The notes under the pieces: model-generated
Seen by the model: the letters and a program-made list of their open reading frames with translations, nothing else
Database searches by the model: none
What the model was told of the DNA's origin: nothing
In this document: positions 55,321 through 64,000 of the stretch, in pieces
Layout: the number at the start of each line of letters is the position of its first letter
Numbering within the stretch: position 1 is the stretch's first letter
NCBI GenBank assembly: GCA_021292165.1
Contig: CM037877.1
Location: 111,188,789-111,252,788 of the forward strand
Direction: 5' to 3'
Source: Shinisaurus crocodilurus
Taxonomy: Eukaryota; Chordata; Lepidosauria; Squamata; Shinisauridae
Length of the DNA stretch: 64,000 bases
Translations under genes and position numbers: made by a program

Positions 55321-55929
55321 TGTTGGGACTTGAAAAAGATACTAGGAGAGGATATATTGTAGAGTAATATCCTTCCTATCTCACGTTAGTGAGATCAGCA
55401 GAGTCCCTTTCCAGCTTAAAAGAAGCTTAGATTTGGCTAGTTAGCCAGTTACCATTTGGTAATCCAGGATGCTTTAAGGCAGACTGGATTTCCCTGGTTT
55501 TGCCCCCTTTTCTCTCCCTCAGAACAATAATCAGAGACACAGTCTTGTAAAAGTTAAAAGTAAAATTTACTCACTCAGATTATGCAGTTCCATTCAGGCA
55601 GGCTTAAAAGAGTTTCTTACAGTTGGTTACAAGTTCATTTGGAAATACTTGGGGTCTGAACTTGTGGAGTTCAGACCAGCAACTCTGGCTACATGCTGCT
55701 ACAAGGACCATGTGGAGACAACAACCTGGTGGTGCCACGCTCACTAGAGTCTGAACAGAAAGAGGAAGAAGCTGGGAGCAATGCCCACTTCCTGTTCAGG
55801 CTGTTAATAATTCAATGAGTACCTTCTAGGAAAACCACCCTAGAAGGTATCAGTGATCTTAACCATTTCACCCAATTATCTGGTGAAACATTAGCCATAG
55901 GTTTTGACTGCAATTTTAATTACCCAACA
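55321..55929. mobile_element. solo LTR, family 1, copy 2 (609 bp)
   Basis: TGTTGG to CCAACA, perfect 5-bp duplications ACTCA (55316-55320 and 55930-55934). Same orientation as 14006-14623, with few differences, including a 5-base TAGAG insertion/deletion. Confidence 0.92.
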
Positions 55930-56379
55930 ACTCAGAATACCTGAATAAGGCTCTGGTCCTCCTCCTCCTCCTCCACCTTTCTTCTGCCTGCAGTATAGTT
56001 CATCCCTCTCTTGTACTTGATTCCCTTTATGCTCTCGGGTTTGTCTATGATTCTGTCCTCAGTTGGTTCTCTTTTGACCTGTCTCATCACACTTTCAGGG
56101 CCAAACTACATGTTACTTTGAGCAGTGACATCTCCTCCACCCTTTTTTTTACTGTAACGTGAATGCAGTGGACCTGATCTGGATCTGTAACCTTTTAACC
56201 CTTTGCTCCCTGCTGTGATCCCAATCCAGATTAGGGACCCCACACCCTCAATTTACATTTCCGAAAAGTGACATCTTCAAACAAACGTCTCGCCTTCATG
56301 CACCCACTATGCACTGCTCTGTTGCCAGCATTGCTCACCTCTCTTGTTCTGACCGTTTGGCTCCCCTTCCTTAAGTTCC

Positions 56380-56760
56380 TTCACTGACTTCCTCTTGCTA
56401 AAGAAATTCTCTCAAAAACAGGTAGTTCACTGGAAGCCATCTTTATTCAGAACGACACGCGTTGGAGAGTGAACAAGCAAGGCAGGTCAGCTCTGCCACA
56501 CAAGGCAGCGGCTCACCTTATATAGACTTACAAAGTGCGAGTCCAGGTCAGTACTACAGCCCACCCTTTCCGGCTCAGTGCCAGTAGTCAGTACACCGAT
56601 GAGTTATTCTTTATATTCTTCGATCATGCCCTTCCTTCCTTGTCTATCATATTCTGTTCATGTGCTAATCTCCAGTTGGTTGGCTGTTAGCCAACCAATT
56701 ACAGCAGCAAATCTCTGTAGTGTCTGCTAATTCACCTGAGTCAGTATGCTTTTCCTCATC
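56380..56760 (-). mobile_element. possible LTR fragment of another family
   Basis: On the minus strand a CTATATAAGG box (about 56516-56525) lies some 72 bases before AATAAA (56442-56447), the spacing typical of an LTR U3/R region. Ends and target duplications were not identified. Confidence 0.3.
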
Positions 56761-56830
56761 TTGATTGCAACTTCTTTGTTCTATCTACCATGTGTCTGCT
56801 ATGCACCTCTCAGTGAATGATTGGATAGAT

Positions 56831-56966
56831 CAGCGCTCCCCAACCTTGGGTCCCCAGATGTTGCTGGACTACAGCTCCCAGAATCCCTTGCCATCAGCCA
56901 TGCTGGCTGGGTATGCTGGGAGCTGTAGGCCAGCAACATTTGGGGACCCAAGGTTGGAGAGCCCTG
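56831..56966. mobile_element. palindromic MITE family A, complete copy
   Basis: CAGCGCTCCCCAACCTTGGG to GGTTGGAGAGCCCTG, perfect 8-bp duplications GGATAGAT at 56823-56830 and 56967-56974. Confidence 0.93.
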
Positions 56967-56999
56967 GGATAGATGATTAACTAATCCCATCATTCGAAT

Positions 57000-57510
57000 G
57001 TTTGCCTTATCTCATCACACTCTACTCCTGGGCACTGCACAAGTTTCTTGTCCTTACCTTCACAGCCCTCCATGACCTTTCCCCTCCTTATCTCTCTGTG
57101 TTTATATGCCAAATAAATCCCATCCTGTGACCTTTGCTCATCCAGCTCCACCACCTTCACCCATCCAAAGGTCTCCTGCACCATGAAATGACTCCACCCA
57201 TTTCCCCTTTCTGCCTTATGCCTGGAAGTGCCTCCCTAAATGCCTCCATGTGACCACCTCCCTTATTTCCTTTAAGCCCTCCTCAAAACCCACCTTTTCC
57301 AGGAAGCCTTTGGATCATTCCCCAAGTCCCTATACCTCATTGTAACTAAGCCAAAGTATGTGTAATTGAAATAATCACATATTCTTTCCTTGCTTGTTTC
57401 CTGGTGTCTATTTTAGATTGTAAGCCCTATGGGGTCAGGACCAGTTAGACATGTTCTTTATAAAGTGCTGTGCACATAGATAGAGCTATATATAAAAATA
57501 AAATTTAAAC
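57000..57510 (+). mobile_element. L2-like LINE, RT C-terminus and 3' UTR
   Basis: Plus frames contain ALHDLSPP-type sequence, then SFKPSSKPTFSRKP. The 3' UTR has GATTGTAAGCCCTATGGGGT, AAAGTGCTGTGCACATAGAT and an ATAAAAATAAA tail. Confidence 0.6.
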
Positions 57511-58400
57511 ATAGCATCCCCACTGGAGCTTTGACATTTCAAGTATTTTCCAAATAAGGAAACACAGCCTTTCCCCCATTCTGTTAGCTAAAATAAAACT
57601 GACTGGGGTGGGGGTGGGGAAGGAAGAATAAAAGGGATACCTAACTAGGCTGGAACCAAGGGATTTCAGGGCCCAGTGCAGTGCAATCCTCTGTAAATTT
57701 CAGCAAAAGGAATTTGCTAAAATGTAGGTCATTAACCCTTCTGGCATCAGCAGCCTTTGCTGGTGGGTTGTGCAATTACTTGCCAGACAACAAAGGAATA
57801 CAGTCAGATACACAAGTATTTTTAAACTGTTTGCCTTGTTTCATTTATCTATCCATTAGCTGCAGATAACATGCTTGATTGCATTTAGGGCAAGCATCCT
57901 TACATAGGGGTGACAGATTTTTCAGTTGCCCTGCAGTAGCTTAGGGTTGGGCAATAGGTACCAAATGGACCTTGACATTTGTGGGAGTTGAGTAAATCCA
58001 CCCCGCAAACCTGTTGTGTGGTTTTTTTAAAGTTTGGTGACAACACTATTTTTCAGCTATTGAATGCTGCTGCTGGTGGTGACGGAGGAGGTGAACTTGG
58101 CCAAGGACTGCTGATTGCACAGCAGAAGCCAACAGGATGTTTGCACCACAGGTTCTGAGCTGATGCACAATGCAGTAGCAAACCAGGGGGACATTCAGCA
58201 GCAATAGCCTGGATTATGAGCGGCATTCAAGGTACACAACCATTTCTCTTTACCTGCCCTTGAGTTAGAAAGAGAGAGGCCAGGCTAACATTGGTTTAAT
58301 GTGAGTAAATGCAGTTACACAAATGTAGGCTTTATTTTGGTTGTAAATAGGAATTGTGGGGTTAAAATACTGCATCCAGTAATTTAAGACATTACATCCT
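57511..58400. other. upstream of CHRNA6, nothing recognised
   Basis: No gene or clear repeat. Confidence 0.4.
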
Positions 58401-58533
58401 GGGTTGGATCCAGATTTAGTCATGCATAGAGGAGACCCATTGAAATCAGTGGGATTTAATTCAGTCATGACTAACTTAACATCCTTTGATCTCAATGGGT
58501 CTGCTCTAAGTATGACTAGATTTGGATCTGACC
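58401..58533. mobile_element. palindromic MITE family E
   Basis: GGTTGGATCCAGATTTAGTC with the inverse GACTAGATTTGGATCTGACC; AGACCCATTGAAATCAGTGG and CTCAATGGGTCTGCTCTAAG pair. Confidence 0.82.
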
Positions 58534-58661
58534 TCCCAAGTGTACCTATGTGCACTTACTGGGGATAAAACTCAATTGAATTCAATGGGACTTACCTCTG
58601 AGTAATCTTGCATAGGAGCAGGCTCCATGTCAATTTACTGGCTTCCAGTTTGTTTCCAGAT

Positions 58662-58729
58662 TCTTCTTCTTCTTCTTCTTCTTCTTCTTCTTCTTCTTCT
58701 TCTTCTCTTCTTCTTCTTCTTCTTCTTCA
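58662..58729. repeat. (CTT)n microsatellite
   Basis: About 22 CTT units with one interruption; gives a spurious Lys/Arg-rich ORF on the minus strand. Confidence 0.95.
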
Positions 58730-58886
58730 TTTCTCCCTGCCTTTGAGGGCAAGCCCTTTGAAATCTTGAACTGCTGATTTTGACCTGTAAAGCCCTAAAT
58801 GGCTTGGGATCAGGGTATCCAAAAGACCACATTTTTCCATATGGAATTGCTGGTGTGTTAAATAAGATCATCAACATAATTCACGG

Positions 58887-58970
58887 AGAAGGGCCATAGC
58901 TGAGTGGTAGAGCACATTCTTTACATGCAAATGGTCCCAGGTTCAATCCCTGGCATCTCCCACACCTTCA
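58887..58970 (+). mobile_element. tRNA-Ala-like SINE head
   Basis: GGGCCATAGCTGAGTGGTAG, AGCACATTCTTTACATGCAA and GGTTCAATCCCTGGC keep A and B boxes, but the acceptor stem cannot pair and CATCTCCC follows as in the SINE at 24044. Confidence 0.7.
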
Positions 58971-59400
58971 GAAGTGAGATGGATGCTTGCAGGCCTTTCT
59001 GGTTATGGCATCCTGACAGCTGAATGCCATCTGGGACGTATTTGTCTGGTGCCTGCACTCTCGCAGTCTTTTAGGTGCCAGCTGAAGGCAGTTACATTCT
59101 GCAGCTAGGGCTGGACCTTGGGGCTTAGGTCCAGGGCCCCGCAACTCAGGGGACCCCAAATGGCCATCCAGAGAGAGGCAGATGACGGGAACAATGGCAA
59201 ACAGGTGTGGTGTCTGCACCTGGGCTGGCTTGGGCATGCTGGGTCCTACTGGGATTGACACTGCTCACCGCAGCACCCTTCCTTTCTTTTAATTAAAATA
59301 AATAAATAAATAAATAAAAGCAAGGAGGTGGCCAGCTGGCTAGGCTTGTACATGGATACTAATGTTCATTTTATTATTATTTTTACTTCAAATATATATT

Positions 59401-59401
<1 letters not shown>

Positions 59402-59435
<34 letters not shown>

Positions 59436-59448
59436 CTTTTCTAAAACA

Positions 59449-59488
<40 letters not shown>
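59402..59488. repeat. two (TA)n runs
   Basis: About 59402-59432 and 59452-59488, separated by a unique TTCCTTTTCTAAAACAAAC. Confidence 0.95.
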
Positions 59489-59490
<2 letters not shown>

Positions 59491-60729
59491 AAACTGTGCT
59501 TATTCCCAAGTAAATGTGTTTAGTATCAGGTCAACAAAAGCAAGCTCCATTTTTATTCCTGTAGTGATGATGATGCTATGATTTAAGTGAGTTTTAAATG
59601 CAAAACTGCAGATGCTGAGTATCACTTCTTGTTTTTAATCAGGATTGGCAAACAGTTTTGTTGCTGTTTTGCTCTAACATATCAGGAATGTTGAAGCCCT
59701 TGTAAAGCGTGGGATGCCTGTGTGTGTGTGTGTGTGTGAAATGTTAGTTGTGAGCTTCACAAATGAAGTGAGGCAACATGGCCATCGAAAGAGGTGTGTG
59801 TGTTTGGGGGGGCTCTGTACAGCCATTAAGTCCTGGTCTAAAACTACCTAGCTGCACCATTGTTTTATTCTCTTCTGCTTTTAGCAAAACCTAGTTTAGA
59901 TCCATTTGGGGTTGTTTTTTTGTTTTTTTTCATGCGGTGGTTGCTTTGTGTGCTTTGTTTCTTTTAAAATTTTGTTAGCTGCTTTGGAAGCTTTGTGCCA
60001 AAATACCTTTAAAAAAAAAATAAATGGCAAGAAGTGAGATTCCACACTAAGAACAGAACACAGCATGTGCACAAGGATAGCAAATGGTGTGTGTGTGTGT
60101 GTGTGTGTGTTTAATATATAGCAATTCTCCATTGGACTTCAATCAATTTTGTATTTATATCATGGATGATGATAAGTGGTATGCTTTCTGTGAATGTTTC
60201 TTTGTACTGTGGCTGAATCCGATCCATTACACATCATTAAAAATTAAACTAAGATGAATTCCAGTCAGGTGCCTTGCTGGTAACTTTAATGTGTAGTCTG
60301 AGAAAGAAGATTAAAAAGTTTCATATAACAACTGAAATATCTGGTGAGTAGGCCTTTTTGTATATGAGCCATTGGCTGAAATTCTGCACACAGTTGCTTG
60401 CAGACAAATCTAATTTAACAAGTCTAACTTAAGCCAATGGAGCTTAAGAACATGTGACCTGATGGATTGTACTCATTTGCTGTAATCAAGATGTTTTACC
60501 TATCTGGGAGTTTTACCTAATTGGAACTGTTTTCCTTTTACCTATCCTATCTCATCTGCATGTGCAAATAGTTGGTTGATCTTTCTCCTTATCCAGTTAT
60601 AAAACCTTAGTTTTAAAAGGGGGTGTTTGGGGGGGAAGGGGGGAGAGTTATCTCTTAAAGGGACAGGATGGGAATAAATCCAGCAGAAGGGTGAGCTCTG
60701 GGAAAGGAAGTTGGACTCAGGAATGATAT
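59489..60729. other. upstream of CHRNA6, only simple repeats
   Basis: Contains (TG)n runs near 59718-59738 and 60087-60112. No exon or gene-like frame. Confidence 0.4.
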
Positions 60730-61036
60730 CAGCTGGAGATCGGGAACCTGTAGCCTTCCAGACAGGGCCGGTGCTACCATTAGGCCAACTAGGCAGCTGC
60801 CTAGGGCGCAGGGCTAAAGGGGGTGCCAGGAGCATAGGGCTGGAGGGAGGGTTCAAGTGGGAAGGGGGGGCGCTAAATATCTGATCTTGCCTAGGGCACC
60901 AAACTGCCTTGCACCGGCCCTGCTTCCAGATGTCGCTGGACCCCAACACCCATCAGTCCCAGCCACCATGGCTAGTGGTCGGGGTGATGGGAGTTGTAGT
61001 CCAACAACCTCTGGGGACTCATGTTCTCCACCCCTG
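60730..61036. mobile_element. palindromic MITE family A split by a family F element
   Basis: 60730-60762 and 60923-61036 are the two parts; the right end is TCCACCCCTG. Confidence 0.85.
60763..60922. mobile_element. hAT-like MITE family F, nested (160 bp)
   Basis: CAGGGCCGGTGCTACCATTA to TTGCACCGGCCCTG, perfect 8-bp duplications CTTCCAGA at 60755-60762 and 60923-60930. Confidence 0.93.
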
Positions 61037-61436
61037 AATTATTAGAGTTCTGTTTGCACCGAAGCGCTTGTTGAATCAAGTTGTTGTCGCATCCCTGAGA
61101 CCTGTCCAAGGTCCTGAAGGACCGATCTCTGATCTACGTGAGCAACAATCCCCCTTTCTGTCTCTCCGGGAGAGAGGTAGGCTTACAATAATGCTGTATC
61201 AATTTGGAATCCTCCTCCAAATGTGTCTCAGAAGTAATTAATGGCTTTTGTTCAGGACTCTGTTACAAGGCAGGGCAAGGGAAGAAGCTCTAATCTAAAC
61301 CTCCCACTGTATCCCTTCTTATATTAGCGCCACATGCCATTTCTCCTCCCTGGGAGCAGCAGATGCCACATGCCTCAGCAATTCCCCCAAGATTATCCTC
61401 TGCCCATTACATTTAGCCTAGTTTAAAGGGATAAAG

Positions 61437-61809
61437 TAGTATAGTGGTAAATTTTGAACTGCAGGTATGCGTTAGGACAGTCCCCCCCCAAATAGGATCA
61501 AAAAATGCAGGCAGCTGTGTTGCTCCATCTCTCTCTCTTAGATTGAAAGATAGATAGATAGATTGTAAAGCTAATGGATCTTAAATGATGGGAAAGCCAC
61601 CTTAAAACACTTTGTATTACAACAGCGATAGCTTACAGCAAGCAAGATATTGTTTTTTTTGGGGGGGGAATCCATTTTCCCACCAGCTATTGTGAGGATT
61701 GCAGCTAAGCTCAGAGGGAACAGGGAAGCCTGAAGAGAGTGGCAGATGAGGTCATTGTCCCTGCTACAGAAAAAAAGATTAGTGCGGCATCCCTTTTGGC
61801 TGTGGAGCA
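61437..61809 (+). mobile_element. hAT-like MITE, family B
   Basis: TAGTATAGTGGTAAATTTTG start, with flanks GGATAAAG (61429-61436) and GGATAAAT (61810-61817), a 7/8 duplication. The right terminal repeat is decayed. Includes a GATA run at about 61550-61562. Confidence 0.75.
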
Positions 61810-61817
61810 GGATAAAT

Positions 61818-62882
61818 GTTGCTATAAACAAACAAACTGTTGCCTTGTGTTCACTCCTGCTCTCTCCTTGCTAAATGCTCTGACTGGGATCTGAAGAGCC
61901 ACTTGCACATAACATCTCCAACTGCTTTTGTGCATGAATCGGAAGACTGACGCTGAGCCTAGGGTGCAATTAGGCTCTTGAGACCTTTTCAGGTGTTGAA
62001 AGGAATAAGAATGTACCATATCAACCCATGTGATTGGCAAACAGTAAGAGACCTTTGGATTGGGCAGGCTCGGTATGGGTACTGGAAACCTGGCCTTCTG
62101 TTTTGCCTAGGCAACAACAGAGAACATCTCGGCTCCAGCTTTGGTCCCATTCCCTGTCTACTGAGTCCCAGAGTGGAAGAACAAATACGGTGGTTTGGTC
62201 TGCTTCAGTAAGTCCTCTTTGACAACACCAGAGCTCTTTGGATTTTCCCTTCTTTGTACAGCAATGGAGACCATTTCAATGAATCTCTACAAAAATGGCT
62301 TTGGGGGGGGCACAGAAGCTGGATCCTTCAGCAACTTCTAAATGTGCACAGAAGCTCTGCCTTTAGCTTTTGAATCCTGCTCTCTAATCTCATTAAAGTG
62401 GAGAGGTGGGCGGAAGGTAGATCTGGATCTCTGGGTGATTTTTTGCAGTAGATGTCTCAGTTATTATGCATATCATCCTGAGAGCTTCAGTTAGGGGGTG
62501 ACTGATAAATAAAATAGATGATAGATAGAGAGGTACATAGATGATAGATAGAGAGGCAAGGATTGCTGACTCCCAATTATTTAACAGCAGCAACAAAATG
62601 GCCCTGCCTTGTTCTATCCACACCTTCTTTTTTTACAAACATGTTTTTAAAAGCTACAACTCTTATTGATTTATTGACTTTTACTGAAATCATTAGCAGT
62701 TAAAATCTTTAGTACCCCACCCCCATCTTTATTAATACTCCCAATCTTGGCCCTTGGAAACTCAAACAGCAAATCTCTGTGGTAATTAAATCATTTAACA
62801 TTTTGGGGAGGTAACAAGAAAAGAGTATTCCCTGATGGACTCCTGAGATTTTTTTTTAAAAGAATACTGTTTGGAGAGAAGT

Positions 62883-62923
<41 letters not shown>

Positions 62924-63047
62924 TACATTAAAGCTGCAGGGGGACATAAATTTGAATTGGCTTTCAACACCAACCATTTAATAAGCTGCATTAAACATAA
63001 TCAGATTCCCTGCCTGCTTAGCAGACTGCTCAGATGCTATTTCATGG
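61818..63047. other. upstream of CHRNA6, nothing recognised
   Basis: Contains a (CT)n run at 62887-62918 and GATA-rich stretches near 62517-62553. No gene seen. Confidence 0.4.
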
Positions 63048-63740
63048 GAAATAAGAACATAAGAAGAGCCATGCAGGATCAGACCAAAGGCCTATCTAGT
63101 CCAGCATTCTGTTCACATTGGCCAATCGGATGCCTCTGGGAAGCCCACAAGTAGGACATGAGCACAACAGCACCCTCACAGGCATGATCCCCAGCGACTG
63201 GTATTCAAAGGCATACTGCCTCTGATACTGGAGATAATATATAGCCATCATGGCTAGTAATCATTTTAAGCTTTATCCTCCATGATTTTGTCTAATCCCC
63301 TTTTAAAGCTCTCCAAGTTGGCAGCCATCACTTCATCTTGTGGTAGTGAATTCCATAGTTTAACTATGCACTGTGTGAAGAAGCACTGCCTTTTATCTGT
63401 CCTGAATCTCCCACCAATCAGCTTCATGGGATGACCCAAGTTCTAGTATTATGAGAGAAGGAATGACATCTCCCTATCTATGTTTTTCACACCATGCATA
63501 ATTTTATACACCTCTATGATATCCCCCCTTACTCACCCTTTCTCTAAGCTAAAAAGCCCCAAACAATGTAGCCTTTCCTCGTAAGAGAATTGCTCCAGCC
63601 CCTTGATTGTTTTGACTGCCCTTTTTTTGCACCTTTTCCAGCTCTACAATATCCCTTTTAAGATGTAGTCACCAGAACTGTACACATTATTCCAAGTGCG
63701 GTCGCACCATAGATCACACTGGGGCTGGGCCACATTTGCT
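63048..63740 (-). mobile_element. CR1-like LINE 3' end, minus orientation
   Basis: Same 3' UTR and RT tail as at 12345 and 19427 (AGAAGAGCCATGCAGGATCA at its 3' end; the decayed frame includes the CTTTTATCTGTCCTGAATC segment). Sequence up to about 63840 may belong to it. Confidence 0.8.
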
Positions 63741-64000
63741 ATTTTAATGCCAACCCACACACTCCAGTCTGGAGAGATCCTTTAGGAACTCTTCACAATC
63801 TGATTTTGTTTTTCACCACCCTAATATTCCCCCCCTCTCACCGCTATGCAGTGGGAATCAAAGAGTGCTGGACAATTTTATCTTACTTTCTGAAATGCTT
63901 TCTTGTGCACGTTTCTTTACAGACTACCAGTATTCAGATTCAGATTTTTCTTTTTGAAGGGTGTGCATGCATCTTCACTTCTCTAGAGCTTAAGAAAGCT

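Noticed and set aside
58635..58877. Lys/Arg-rich ORF on the minus strand
   Set aside because: Translation of the (CTT)n microsatellite.
58887..58970. tRNA-Ala gene
   Set aside because: The B box is good, but the acceptor stem does not pair and the downstream sequence is that of a SINE.
50411..64000. Exons of a neighbouring gene such as THAP1, which follows CHRNA6 in mammals
   Set aside because: No frame with THAP-domain Cys/His motifs or any other recognisable exon was found; the gene may lie further right.

Overview
The window is vertebrate nuclear DNA, most likely from a squamate reptile. The two genes in it are split into exons with consensus GT/AG splice sites. Their proteins look like amniote nicotinic receptor subunits. 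The non-coding DNA is packed with repeats typical of sauropsids: CR1-like and L2-like LINEs, tRNA- and 5S-derived SINEs, palindromic hAT-like MITEs, and GATA/ATTT microsatellites. The species assignment is inference; no bacterial, phage or plasmid features are present.

Genes. Two neuronal nicotinic acetylcholine receptor genes lie tail to tail. CHRNB3 (beta-3) is on the + strand and enters from the left: exons 3 to 6 (1895-1939, 10169-10278, 15518-16394, 18088-18222) are here, and exons 1-2 lie outside. CHRNA6 (alpha-6) is on the - strand and its coding sequence is complete in six exons (50332-50410, 44364-44503, 42336-42380, 40973-41082, 39895-40888, 33862-33984), giving 496 residues. This is the CHRNB3-CHRNA6 arrangement known from other amniotes. 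The products co-assemble in alpha6/beta3-containing pentameric cation channels on catecholaminergic and visual-pathway neurons. CHRNA6 carries all the principal agonist-site residues (loop A, B and C aromatics and the vicinal Cys pair). CHRNB3 lacks the Cys pair and is an accessory subunit.

Layout. 1-18222: CHRNB3 with repeat-rich introns. 18223-33861: intergenic DNA between the two stop codons, holding a CR1 LINE, SINEs, MITEs and a LINE copy with a 325-codon open frame. 33862-50410: CHRNA6, whose introns contain nested MITEs and a rearranged L2-like LINE. 50411-64000: upstream of CHRNA6, with no recognisable exon of another gene; it holds a second copy of the same LINE, a solo LTR, SINEs and microsatellites.

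The most unusual structures are: a 486-bp near-perfect palindrome (4248-4733); an 831-bp element with GACTCG-rich ends (11495-12325); two solo LTRs of one family about 41 kb apart, each with a perfect 5-bp target duplication; two LINE copies that share one 5' truncation point; and several nested hAT-like insertions with clear 8-bp target duplications. I found no convincing new gene system. The novelty here is in mobile-element structure.
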